From contig NZ_JBPOEA010000004.1 of the NCBI RefSeq assembly GCF_052060035.1, positions 62,001-126,000 on the forward strand: a stretch of DNA of 64,000 nt, read 5' to 3'. The notes under the pieces were generated by a model. It saw only the letters and a list, made by a program, of their open reading frames with translations. It searched no databases and was not told where the DNA came from. Shown here in pieces: positions 18,701-26,507 of the stretch. Each line of letters starts with the position of its first letter. Position 1 is the stretch's first letter. The position numbers and the translations under genes are program-made. This DNA is from Fodinibius sp052060035 (GTDB lineage Bacteria; Bacteroidota; Rhodothermia; Balneolales; Balneolaceae).

Positions 18701-19486
18701 AAATTTGAAACCAAGCATTTTGTTGAGGAATCGCACAAAATATTCCCTATTCATCTTTCCCCCTATGAACTACATTTAATCAAGAAAATTCAAAATAATA
18801 CCAAAAGATTAAATGATATCGCAGAGGTTGTTTGGGGCGTCAAAGTATATGAGAAAGGAAAAGGAACTCCACCACAAAAACCTTCAGCTTCTAAAAACAA
18901 AATTTTTCATAGTGACAAAAAAGAAAATGATACATACCTAAAGGTAATTGGAGGGAGAGATATTGACCGATATAAAATCAATTTTAAAGATAAATATCTT
19001 AGTTATGGCCCTTGGCTAGCCGCCCCGAGGGATGAGGATTGGTTCAAAGATAGCAAAGTAATAGTTGTGAGAGAAATTACTACAGGTGGAAGAATTCAAG
19101 CTTCTATATCAGATGAGGATTTTGTTTTCACAAACTCAGTTGATGGTATAAGAATTAAAGACTCATCTGATATACCAATTGAATATTTGTTAGGCATTTT
19201 AAATTCAAAGCTCATTTCATTTTACCACAACATATCTTCATCTAATAGCCATAAAGATTCTTTCCCTAAATTACTCGTCTACGAAATAAGAGATTTACCT
19301 ATCCCAGTAAATAATAATGAGAGTTACCATAAAAAGATTAAAAGTAAAGTAGAACAAATTCTCACCGCCAAAGACAAAGACCCCGAAGCCGACACCAGCG
19401 AGCTGGAAGAGGAAATAGACCAGCTTGTATATAAGCTTTATGGGTTGAGTGAGGAGGAGATTGGGATAGTAGAAGAGAGTGTTTAA
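15770..19486 (+). CDS. Type IIG restriction-modification enzyme (Eco57I-like, single chain)
   Basis: 1238 residues. The N-terminal nuclease-like part has DLAIHNGKTR then VGVIIEAKRPS, a PD-(D/E)xK-type E-x-K core. The methyltransferase has SFFTPGYITEYMCRE, motif I CDPAVGSGHFLVSAL (about 560), LFGVDINPNSVNICRLRLWI, and motif IV DAVIGNPPYGT (about 860) for N6-adenine transfer. A Lys/Glu coiled coil (about 760-825) is inserted between motifs I and IV. The C-terminal part resembles a TaqI-type specificity domain. It should both methylate and cut its site. From about 18340 to 19360 the DNA is clearly more AT-rich than on either side. Confidence 0.88.
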   Translation: MQIETISPRRAVDNAFLQESITETEFETFRQRLLKLLNQADDAVEEGESEEHLKNLIKPFFSNTNFEEDHYINTKERQDLAIHNGKTRKSNVGVIIEAKRPSNSSEMVTGDDLNRKAFHEAILYYLRERIDNGNEDIKHIIITDVYHWYIFDAQDFERYFYESKKLQNWYEEWKQGQKVSSRTQFVYDHLAEFVEELDANITAAELDLSRYRRLLEKDELSRDEQKKLVPVFKLFTPTHLLKQPFASDSNELNKAFYRELLYIMGLKEYKEKGTHYITRLDEENRQHASLIENTITQLKSLNVISRLPNRSEFGEDEQEQLFNVGIQLLITWINRILFLKLLESQLFKYHREDERFRFLSHRDIDEYDGLNKLFFQVLAVPQEDRSERINQHFGHIPYLNSSLFDVADIEQDTIRISELEDGLQMPVYSRSKIRNRDGERLKGEKLSALEYLLRFLDAYNFNTEGTAEVQKEAKTLINASVLGRIFEKINGYKDGSFFTPGYITEYMCRETIRRAVVQKFNETYENWGCEDIDDVAAKISRHEIPYDKANEVVNSITICDPAVGSGHFLVSALNELIAIKSDLRIFVDENNHRIRDVEISVDNDELSISVGQDPFFEYRAHSEWKENGTIERTVGPDTQRLQKALFREKNILIENCLFGVDINPNSVNICRLRLWIELLKHAYYKENTDFQQLEVLPNIDINIKQGNSLVSRFDLDADLSQILSNNEDLTIEEYKKAVRSYKETGDREDKRALKEQIKSIKNNFEAGLKEQHEVRQELKKQEEILIREETKLDLFEGEKKSKKEQKKIKKTKKKIDKLEEELEELENATFYDQAFEWRFEFPEVLNEDGSFTGFDAVIGNPPYGTLFTGKLDTFLREKFKTSDYQINSFSIFVEISKSILNTNSYCSFIIPTSWIGAKYDQSFREFILNELRIKKVTVCPKNTFEDAVVETLILLYQKATPAQEFEVNHITNTDDVKKFETKHFVEESHKIFPIHLSPYELHLIKKIQNNTKRLNDIAEVVWGVKVYEKGKGTPPQKPSASKNKIFHSDKKENDTYLKVIGGRDIDRYKINFKDKYLSYGPWLAAPRDEDWFKDSKVIVVREITTGGRIQASISDEDFVFTNSVDGIRIKDSSDIPIEYLLGILNSKLISFYHNISSSNSHKDSFPKLLVYEIRDLPIPVNNNESYHKKIKSKVEQILTAKDKDPEADTSELEEEIDQLVYKLYGLSEEEIGIVEESV

Positions 19487-19513
19487 TTCATATCAATAAG
19501 GTATACAAAGATT

Positions 19514-21859
19514 ATGATCAAAAGAATTCAAGAGATTAAAAGTGTTGGATGTTTTAAAGAAATGACAGCACATCCTTTACAGTTTGAACCTATTACAATT
19601 ATCTACGGAGAAAATACTTATGGGAAATCTACTTTATGTGATGTGCTAAGATCATTAGCTGATGAAAATCCTGAGTATATCACAAATAGAAAAAGTATTC
19701 CTAATCCGAATAATATCAGCCAGTCTGTAGAAATTAATTTTGAACCCAATGGTGACAGTAGTGAAACTACTTATAAATTTAATGGAGGGGAATGGGATAA
19801 AACACTACCGGATGATTTACACCTGTTAGTCTTCGATACAAATTTTATATATAGAAATGTTTTTACTGGCTTAACAATTGAAAGAAACAATTATGAAAAT
19901 GTCACCCAGTTTGTATTAGGAGAAGAAAGTGTTAAAAAAGCTGAAGAAATAGCAGAAATTAAGTCAAAGCTTCGAAAACAAAAGAAGGGGTTAAAAGAAC
20001 TTGAATCTGAATCGTTTGAAGGGGTTCAAGATATTAAGAGATTTATAGAACTTGAGGTGCAGGAGGATTTAGAAAGTTTAGATAGACAACTTGAACAAGT
20101 TACATCAAAACTTACTAACCAGCGTGAATTAAGGGAGAACATCAAAGATATCCAATCAAGAGAAGAGCCAGGTTTTTTAAATTTAAACGCTGATTTATCT
20201 CTTTTTATAGAAGAATTCAATGCGATTTTAAAATCTTCTATTGAACAGATTCATGAAGAAGTAAAAAATAAAGTACTAACTCATATTAAAAATAAAACAC
20301 AGAATTTAGATACAACTCAGTCATGGATCTTTAAAGGTTTAGATCATATCAAAGATGAAGAATGTCCTTTCTGTGGCCAAGAATTGGATGATGCTATTGA
20401 ATTAATAGAACTCTACAAAAAGTTTTTTGACCTTTCTTACAAACAAAATGTCAAGGAGACCAAAAAGAAACTTAGCAATATTGAAAATGATATAAATGGT
20501 TTTCAGCTCAATAGTATTAGAGATACAATAGACAAGAATAAAGCCATTATCAATCAGTACGACGAGATAAAAAATGAAGATTTTAAAGATCTTGTAACAA
20601 AACTGGAGAAATTTAGTGAATCTTTAATTAAGAAAATCAATCACTGGGATAAGATATATCCCGAATTAAAAAAAGAGATTAAAGACAGAATACAGACTAA
20701 GCGAAATGCAATACAAGAGAAGATATCTCCATTTTCCTGTAACGATGAACTGAAGCTATTTAAAAATATAGAAAAAGATATTTCTCAGTATGAAACAGTT
20801 TTAAAAAAAATAATTGAAGGAATTCAAAATTTTAAAACTTCTCTTAATACAGAAGAAATAAGTGAAAAGATTTCTAATTATAAAACTGAACTAAGTAATA
20901 TTGAATTACAAAAACGAAGAATTAATTCGAAAAATGCTTGCCAGAAATATATCGATTTAGAGCAACAGATTGATAAAACTCAATCTTTGAAAGAAAATTT
21001 AGAGGATCAATTAGAAAAGGAACAAACAGCATTTTTGGATAAATATTTTGATGATATAAATAAAATTTTCAATAAGCTTGGTAGCACAAAATTTAGCATA
21101 TATAAAAAGGTTAGTAAACGGGGTGATTTACCAACTATTCAAATTAAGGCTAAATATGCGGGTAAAACTATCAAAAAGGATAAAATAAAAGCTTTTTTTA
21201 GTGAGTCTGATAAAAGAGCTCTAGCATTAGCTATTTTTTGGGCTAAAATCGAGTCCTTTACAGATGATCAAAGAAATAATACAGTTGTCGTACTTGATGA
21301 TCCTGTAACTAGCTTTGATGATGGTAGGATTGAACAAAGTATACGTTTGTTCAATACAGAAAAATATAACTTGCGACAGTTAGTGATTATCTCACATTAT
21401 CCCAGGTATCTTAAATCTTTTTTTGATCGACTGTACAATGATTCAGGTACCATCAAGCTATTACGATTAGAAAAAGACACAACTGGATCAAAATTAGTTG
21501 AAGCCAATAGGGCAGATTTTATCGAAACTCCCCATCAAAAAATGTTGCGCCGAATTAATGGATTTGTTGAAAGAAAACATACAGAAGATATTGAAAAAGA
21601 TTTAAGAGTGTATCTCGAAAATGAACTGCGATCAAGATACCGTAAACAAATTCTCGAGTTGTCGTTAAAAAATGAACAATTTGGTAATCTAATTAATGAG
21701 TTAAATACTAATGGTATAATCAAGGATCCAATTGCTAAAGAACTCCATGAATTGAGAAAGTCACTTAATCCCTCTCACCATAAAATTAGAGACAGATCAG
21801 ATGAAGATATGATCCTACTTGCGAGAGATGTTTTGGATTTTATTTACAATAAAATGTGA
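19514..21859 (+). CDS. RloC-like zinc-hook AAA ATPase, candidate anticodon nuclease
   Basis: 781 residues. Walker A GENTYGKST spans residues 32-40. Long coiled coils flank a zinc-hook CPFCG at Cys284-Cys287. The late ATPase part has SDKRALALAIFWAKIE, Walker B VVVLDDPVTSFDDGR and LVIISHYPRYLK. This is the AAA_13 layout of RloC, a restriction-linked tRNA-cutting ATPase with a hook. In the C-terminal 35 residues R748 and H755 form an R-x6-H pair, as in HEPN ribonucleases, and LRVYLE upstream supplies Arg and Glu four apart. It lies 27 bases behind the type IIG gene, the expected linkage. The nuclease assignment is inference. Confidence 0.65.
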   Translation: MIKRIQEIKSVGCFKEMTAHPLQFEPITIIYGENTYGKSTLCDVLRSLADENPEYITNRKSIPNPNNISQSVEINFEPNGDSSETTYKFNGGEWDKTLPDDLHLLVFDTNFIYRNVFTGLTIERNNYENVTQFVLGEESVKKAEEIAEIKSKLRKQKKGLKELESESFEGVQDIKRFIELEVQEDLESLDRQLEQVTSKLTNQRELRENIKDIQSREEPGFLNLNADLSLFIEEFNAILKSSIEQIHEEVKNKVLTHIKNKTQNLDTTQSWIFKGLDHIKDEECPFCGQELDDAIELIELYKKFFDLSYKQNVKETKKKLSNIENDINGFQLNSIRDTIDKNKAIINQYDEIKNEDFKDLVTKLEKFSESLIKKINHWDKIYPELKKEIKDRIQTKRNAIQEKISPFSCNDELKLFKNIEKDISQYETVLKKIIEGIQNFKTSLNTEEISEKISNYKTELSNIELQKRRINSKNACQKYIDLEQQIDKTQSLKENLEDQLEKEQTAFLDKYFDDINKIFNKLGSTKFSIYKKVSKRGDLPTIQIKAKYAGKTIKKDKIKAFFSESDKRALALAIFWAKIESFTDDQRNNTVVVLDDPVTSFDDGRIEQSIRLFNTEKYNLRQLVIISHYPRYLKSFFDRLYNDSGTIKLLRLEKDTTGSKLVEANRADFIETPHQKMLRRINGFVERKHTEDIEKDLRVYLENELRSRYRKQILELSLKNEQFGNLINELNTNGIIKDPIAKELHELRKSLNPSHHKIRDRSDEDMILLARDVLDFIYNKM

Positions 21860-22013
21860 TTGTATAATTATATCTACCATAAAAATCCATGGTATATAAT
21901 TTCAGTTTACAAACAAAAATCTTCTCCAAAAACACATCAAACACAACTAAGAAGAAACAACTCAATCCCGACTAGTTCCAGGAAGATTGGTCCGAGCGTA
22001 AGATTTACTCTAA

Positions 22014-22997
22014 ATGAGCAAACTTAAAAAAACAGATGTTGAATTTTATTCTGGGTATAATCCCAACCTTATGGGATTAGTTGATCCAATCAGGGAGGGT
22101 TATTATAGAGTAGGTGATGTTAAAGTCCCTGGGAATGCTCCCAAAGACTTTATCAGAATTTATGAATATGGAGAAGCCCGAAAAGACAGTCCCCTGAAGT
22201 GGCCTACCTATATTGCAAAAGTAGGTCACAAGTGGTATCCCAATGAATCTATAACTGAACAGTTCATGACGCGAGTTGGTCAGGAATTGGGTTTCAAAGT
22301 AGCAGATTCAAAGCTGATGCTGGCGAAAGGTCAGTTGCGTTTTCTTTCTAAGTATTTCCTCAATGCTGAAGATGAACAGTTAGTTCACGGTTCTGAAATA
22401 TTTTCGGCTCATTTTGAAGATGAGGAGTTTGTTCAACAAGTTGATGAGGCCGAGAAAACAAAAGAACTTTTTACATTTCAGTCGATAAAAGACGCAATAA
22501 CGGATGTTTATCCTGATTCTTCAGAAAACATTTTAAAGGATTTTGTAAAGATGCTGTTTTTTGATGCGGTGGTTGGAAATAATGACCGGCATTTTGAAAA
22601 CTGGGGTGTCATTGAAAGTATTAAAGAAGATGCTGAGCCCAGGTTTTCTCCTATATATGATACTGCAAGGGGTTTGTTTTGGAATTATCCGGAGTCGAAC
22701 CTTGATGCTTATCTCGATCATGAAAGCAAATTAGAGTCATATATTAATGGGTCAATGCCAACGACAGGATGGGATAAAAAGGGAGTATTGAATCATTTTG
22801 GGTTACTTGAACATGTGATTTATAACTCCTCAGAATATTGTGATTTTATACTTGCATTTGATTTCAATCAAGCGATAAGTGATATTAAAGTTGTACTAAA
22901 TGACGAGTTTAAAGAATTTTTTAGTGCTAAAAGACGTTGTTTAATTGAGAAATGCTTAATTAAACGAGTTAACCGGATTAAGAGCTTACTCCCATAA
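22014..22997 (+). CDS. HipA-like kinase lacking the N-terminal subdomain (HipT-like)
   Basis: 327 residues. TYIAKVGHKWYPNES supplies the ATP-site Lys, and EQFMTRVGQELG follows as in HipA. The catalytic loop is DAVVGNNDRHFENWGV and the metal-binding segment is SPIYDTARGLFW. A full HipA also has an N-terminal subdomain, and that part is absent here but present in the next gene, which starts one base after this stop. HipT kinases phosphorylate aminoacyl-tRNA synthetases and halt growth; the target here is unknown. The pair is most like HipBST with gene order changed and no obvious hipB. Confidence 0.75.
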   Translation: MSKLKKTDVEFYSGYNPNLMGLVDPIREGYYRVGDVKVPGNAPKDFIRIYEYGEARKDSPLKWPTYIAKVGHKWYPNESITEQFMTRVGQELGFKVADSKLMLAKGQLRFLSKYFLNAEDEQLVHGSEIFSAHFEDEEFVQQVDEAEKTKELFTFQSIKDAITDVYPDSSENILKDFVKMLFFDAVVGNNDRHFENWGVIESIKEDAEPRFSPIYDTARGLFWNYPESNLDAYLDHESKLESYINGSMPTTGWDKKGVLNHFGLLEHVIYNSSEYCDFILAFDFNQAISDIKVVLNDEFKEFFSAKRRCLIEKCLIKRVNRIKSLLP

Positions 22998-22998
22998 T

Positions 22999-23409
22999 AT
23001 GCTTGAAAAAGCAAAAAATAAGTTATTTAAATATCTCAATCAGCATTCTGAGGGGCATGAAGATCTTGAAACACCTTCAGGTATCAAAGCTGAGTTTGAG
23101 TTAAAGTATAAATCCCTTACTGTCGGTTATTTAGAACTGAAAGATGGGATTTGGAAGTTTTCCTATTCTGATGAATTTAAAGAGCAGGATGAACTGCGTC
23201 CGATTGTACAGTTCCCGGATACCAACAAAGTGTATGAAAATGAGGAGCTTTGGCCTTTCTTTACTATCCGCATACCTGGTTTAAACCAACCTGAAATAGA
23301 GAATATTCTGGAATCTGAGAATATCGATCGATCAAATGAGGTTGAATTATTGAAGCGCTTTGGAGAAAAAACCATTTCTAACCCTTACGAACTTGTTGGT
23401 GCTGCCTAA
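22999..23409 (+). CDS. HipS-like protein (detached HipA N-terminal subdomain)
   Basis: 136 residues. The segment VGYLELKDGIWKFSYSDEF, then LWPFFTIRIPGLNQPEI and ELLKRFGEKTI, follows the HipA N-subdomain order. In HipBST systems HipS is this subdomain as a separate protein and acts as the antitoxin of HipT. Here it is downstream of the kinase gene rather than upstream. Spacing of one base implies coupled translation. Antitoxin role is inferred from family and context. Confidence 0.65.
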   Translation: MLEKAKNKLFKYLNQHSEGHEDLETPSGIKAEFELKYKSLTVGYLELKDGIWKFSYSDEFKEQDELRPIVQFPDTNKVYENEELWPFFTIRIPGLNQPEIENILESENIDRSNEVELLKRFGEKTISNPYELVGAA

Positions 23410-23491
23410 AATTGTCTCCACAAAATTGTATTAAGATTTACAGTCTTCACGAGTTCTAGGGAGATTTAACAATCGTTAAAGCTTATCCCAA

Positions 23492-23533
23492 TTCATAAGA
23501 AGTAACAACTAGTTCATAAGAAGTAACAACTAG
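23492..23533 (+). repeat. Two tandem 21-bp direct repeats
   Basis: The 21-base unit starting TTCATAAGAAGTAACAAC occurs at 23492-23512 and again immediately at 23513-23533 without a mismatch. It lies in the 290-base gap between the HipS-like gene and the AbiE promoter. No function is visible; recent slippage or a binding site are both possible. Confidence 0.7.
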
Positions 23534-23602
23534 GATATTAAGCCCACAACTTGAAGTTTTCTCCTTCAAAAAGATATTAATAAAGCTTATTAACACTCCT
23601 AA

Positions 23603-23658
23603 TATGTCAAGTAAACAACGTAAAAAACTTGACATATCTAACGATTAAATGCTATATT
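23603..23658 (+). promoter_or_regulatory. AbiE operon promoter with overlapping inverted repeat
   Basis: TATGTCAAGT (23603-23612) and ACTTGACATA (23627-23636) are perfect 10-bp inverted repeats. The right arm contains TTGACA (23629-23634), and TATATT follows at 23653-23658 after 18 bases. An inverted repeat over the -35 box fits known AbiEi autorepression. The first gene starts 43 bases downstream. Confidence 0.7.
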
Positions 23659-23700
23659 GATACAAGCTGTTAAAAGGCCATTAGCATAACACCTAGCATT

Positions 23701-24426
23701 ATGAGTACGGCACAAAGAATTAAAGACAAAGTTTCTTCCTTTGACGAAGGAACGACATTTAAATATGATCAGCTCAGCATAAAAAATAGCGAGTACGGGG
23801 CTGCTACCAAGGCCATCGAACGGATGATATCCAAGGGTACCGTCAAAAGGATTTCCAAAGGCCTGTTTTACAAGCCCAAGAAGTCAGTTTTTGGCGATTT
23901 AAAGCCTAATGAAGAGCAGCTGCTTAAACCCTATATGTACGAAGGTGACAATCGTATTGCCTATATCACCGGCTTGTCCTTGTACAATCGAATGGGGCTT
24001 ACGACGCAGGTCCCCAAAACAGTTACCCTTGCCTGTAACAAAAAGAGAATCAATACAGAGATCGATAACCTGAAGATAAAATCGGTCAAAAGTTATGTGG
24101 ATCCCACTGACGAGAACATCTGTTTCCTTGAGATCCTGGATGCTATAAAGGATTTCAAGAAAATCCCAGACCTGGATATCGATAATGCTATCGAGCAACT
24201 GCAAAGCCGCATTCGTGATTTGAGTAATACCGACAGAAATAAGCTGATTACCTATGCCCTGCAATATCCTCCCCGCGTACGTGCGCTGTTGGGTGCCTTG
24301 CTTACCGACCAGGAATTCAACAGTGCTTTCCCAAAATTGAAGAATAGCTTAAATCCGTTATCGAGTTATGAGTTCGGGAGTCTTGGCAGTAGCTTATCCA
24401 CAGCCCAAAACTGGAATATTGTTTAG
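23701..24426 (+). CDS. AbiEi-type antitoxin (DUF6088 family)
   Basis: 241 residues. The N-terminal 70 residues look like a winged helix (TAQRIKDKV, AIERMISKGTVKRISKGLFY), the DNA-binding end of AbiEi-like antitoxins. RIAYITGLSLYNRMGLTTQV is the typical next stretch. It ends with TAG directly abutting the ATG of the AbiEii gene. In type IV toxin-antitoxin pairs this protein represses the operon and counters the nucleotidyltransferase without stable contact. Confidence 0.85.
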   Translation: MSTAQRIKDKVSSFDEGTTFKYDQLSIKNSEYGAATKAIERMISKGTVKRISKGLFYKPKKSVFGDLKPNEEQLLKPYMYEGDNRIAYITGLSLYNRMGLTTQVPKTVTLACNKKRINTEIDNLKIKSVKSYVDPTDENICFLEILDAIKDFKKIPDLDIDNAIEQLQSRIRDLSNTDRNKLITYALQYPPRVRALLGALLTDQEFNSAFPKLKNSLNPLSSYEFGSLGSSLSTAQNWNIV

Positions 24427-25416
24427 ATGAACCTACACGAAGATGCCGAAATATTTCGGGATGCCATAAGGGCTACCGCTGACCAGAAGAATATTCGGGA
24501 AATCTATATTGAGAAAGACTACTGGGTAACCTATGCCCTTCACGCGATCTTTCATTCTGATATGAAAGACGTTGCCGTATTTAAGGGAGGCACCTCGCTC
24601 TCCAAATGCTACCAGGCGATCAACCGGTTTTCGGAGGATATAGATCTTGTGGTGTTAGAAGATCCCGACCTATCCAACAACCAAATGGACAAAAGAGTCC
24701 GGGACGTCAGCAAAGTGGTTAACGATACAGACTTAGAGGAAGTAGAATTACCGGGGATTACCATGAAACGTGGGAAAAATAGAAAAGTAGCCTACGAGTA
24801 TGCGAAACATGGATATGACCAAACCTATGGCCAGGTTCGCGATAAAATCATTGTAGAGGTATCAAGGCTGGGACATTTTGAGCCTCATGAAGAGGTAGAG
24901 ATTCATTCTTTTATCGCCGACATGATGAAAGCAAGAGGTCAGGAAGAGCTAGTTGAAAAATATGGATTAGCCCCCTTCCCTTTGAAAGTACTAACAATAG
25001 AACGGACCTTTTGCGAAAAAATAATGTCCCTGGTCCGCTTCTCACATGCCGAAAACCCATATGAGTATCTCGGAAATAAAGTCCGCCATACCTACGATAT
25101 TCACATGCTCTTAAAGCAACCCGCAATTCAAGAATTCTTCGAAAGCAATAAGCTGGATGAAATGCTGCTCCAAGTTGGAGCCGACGATATCGAAAGCTAT
25201 AGCGACCAGTACGATTGGCTATACGAGCATCCTGCCTCAGCTCTGCTTTTTGACAAACCCGAAGAGACCTGGGATAAGATCAAGTCCGTTTATAACGGTA
25301 CTTTTAAGGAGTTGGTTATTGGCGATCTTCCAGAAGATGATGCTGTACTGAGAGATATTAAAAGGGTTGCCAAGCGCCTTAAATCTATCGATTGGGATCT
25401 TGGAGAGGTACTGTAA
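24427..25416 (+). CDS. AbiEii/AbiGii-type nucleotidyltransferase toxin
   Basis: 329 residues. The nucleotidyltransferase core is FKGGTSLSKCY followed by FSEDIDLVVL, with the G-S/T-S and D-x-D elements. LTIERTFCEKIMSLVRFS supplies the later conserved Lys. It belongs to the DNA polymerase-beta-like AbiEii group that adds nucleotides to tRNA or otherwise blocks growth during phage infection. It follows the antitoxin gene with no gap. Length matches the family. Confidence 0.9.
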   Translation: MNLHEDAEIFRDAIRATADQKNIREIYIEKDYWVTYALHAIFHSDMKDVAVFKGGTSLSKCYQAINRFSEDIDLVVLEDPDLSNNQMDKRVRDVSKVVNDTDLEEVELPGITMKRGKNRKVAYEYAKHGYDQTYGQVRDKIIVEVSRLGHFEPHEEVEIHSFIADMMKARGQEELVEKYGLAPFPLKVLTIERTFCEKIMSLVRFSHAENPYEYLGNKVRHTYDIHMLLKQPAIQEFFESNKLDEMLLQVGADDIESYSDQYDWLYEHPASALLFDKPEETWDKIKSVYNGTFKELVIGDLPEDDAVLRDIKRVAKRLKSIDWDLGEVL

Positions 25417-25434
25417 TTAATTAGACAAACCAAC

Positions 25435-25680
25435 TTACTCAGTATTTCCTATTCCAAAATACTTGCTGAAAAACTCTTTTGAACGCCTCTCCCCTTCTTC
25501 TGTTACTACGACTGATTTATTCTTGTTTTTGGGATCGCCGATATATCCTTTCTCATGGAGCCGATCCAGGTGTTCCCAGCTATGTCCCTTCCAAGCCCGA
25601 GTCCCAGGACTTTCATTAAATGTCGTTAGCCACAATAAGGCAAGTACTACTTCATCAACTTTCTCTTTGTCGTATTCCAT
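25435..25680 (-). CDS. DUF6429 family protein
   Basis: 81 residues. The sequence KVDEVVLALLWLTTF, RAWKGHSWEHLDRLHEKGYI, then VVVTEEGER matches the small winged-helix-like DUF6429 family of unknown function. It is the last minus-strand gene at the left edge of the cassette array, but no attC is seen after its stop, so its cassette status is open. Confidence 0.7.
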   Translation of the reverse strand: MEYDKEKVDEVVLALLWLTTFNESPGTRAWKGHSWEHLDRLHEKGYIGDPKNKNKSVVVTEEGERRSKEFFSKYFGIGNTE

Positions 25681-25782
25681 AGCTTTTGTAGTTAATTAAT
25701 GAAATAACAGCTTTCTGTTCTCATTTGATGTATAGAAAATAATGAAGTTTTCTGTTATAGTGATCAGTTCTAATCTATATGT

Positions 25783-25846
25783 GTTAGCTAGGTCACTCCG
25801 GCGGGTTCAGTAGCGTATTATACCACCGTAGTTGTAATCTAAAGGC
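25783..25846 (-). mobile_element. 64-bp remnant of an IS110-family left end
   Basis: Read on the minus strand it begins GCCTTTAGATTA, the same terminus as both intact IS110 copies, and runs through CCGGAGTGACCTAGCTAAC, which matches the start of the candidate bridge RNA of the copy at 28774-30042. It stops exactly after the loop sequence GCTAAC. Its outer edge abuts CCTAACCCG, the R'' box of the attC behind the 25859 gene, the same side of attC as in the other minus-strand copy. Confidence 0.75.
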
Positions 25847-25858
25847 GGGTTAGGTGGC

Positions 25859-26320
25859 TTACTTTTTAAACGTTTTAAATTCTTCGAGTTTATTAACAGG
25901 ATCATGAACAAAATAGGTATAACGAAGTTGCCAGTGATCAGTTGAATCCTTTCTGAAAAAGAATGTGTAAGAACCTGTTGTTGGATTTCCTTTCACATTT
26001 ATTGTAAAACGTCCAATATGATATGCTTCGCCATTTTCTTGATAAGAATATAGGGCATAGACTTCCAGTCCGTCCGTTTGTTCCATTTTGTTAATACTAT
26101 CATTTAAAACAGCTTCTTTACCCTTCAACATGCTATGGCTACCATCAGCTGAACTAGCTACATCGTCAGAATAAAAGCTTTTGAGTGCCTGAGCATCGTC
26201 GGAATTCCATATATGTACCCACTTGTCCATCAGAGAATCTGCAACTGTTGAGGACGGTGTTTGTGCTATCGAGGGCTGTGAGAAAAGGACAAGGAGTACT
26301 AATAATGTAAGAAAACGCAT
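25859..26320 (-). CDS. Exported SnoaL/DUF4440-like protein, cassette gene
   Basis: 153 residues from ATG at 26320. A clear signal peptide (MRFLTLLVLLVLFSQPSIAQ) is followed by ADSLMDKWVHIWNSDDAQAL, KSFYSDDVA and a C-terminal sheet with YTFFFRKD and HWQLRYTYFV. This is the NTF2-like SnoaL/DUF4440 fold, a small cone-shaped domain used for binding or catalysis. No catalytic residues are obvious. The gene fills a single cassette bounded by GTTAGGTGGC at both ends. A longer open frame upstream would run into the attC and is not used. Confidence 0.75.
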   Translation of the reverse strand: MRFLTLLVLLVLFSQPSIAQTPSSTVADSLMDKWVHIWNSDDAQALKSFYSDDVASSADGSHSMLKGKEAVLNDSINKMEQTDGLEVYALYSYQENGEAYHIGRFTINVKGNPTTGSYTFFFRKDSTDHWQLRYTYFVHDPVNKLEEFKTFKK

Positions 26321-26356
26321 AATATATTCTCTTTGATGAAAGTTATCGTTGAAGCC

Positions 26357-26485
26357 ACCTAACGTTCTGGCGGATAAGTGGTGCACGTACTGTTGTTAAA
26401 TCAATTTTCAGTTTACTATTTAGCAAAAAGAAAACAAAACGAGCAAGAGAGGGCGAGGTGCTTCCCCTTAATACGCGAGTTAGGC
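26357..26485 (-). other. Intact attC site
   Basis: On the minus strand R'' GCCTAAC (26485-26479) is followed by TCGCGTATTAAGGGGAAG, then a long variable arm, then CCACTTATCCGCC and R' GTTAGGT (26363-26357). R''/R' and the ATTAAG/CTTAT inner boxes can pair into the usual imperfect hairpin. It lies directly behind the stop of the membrane protein gene at 26508. Confidence 0.75.
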
Positions 26486-26507
26486 CGCTTTTCATAATGA
26501 TATGGGA

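Noticed and set aside
15770..19486. BREX PglX or type I HsdM
   Set aside because: No other BREX or HsdR/HsdS genes are nearby, and nuclease-like, methyltransferase and specificity parts are all in one chain.
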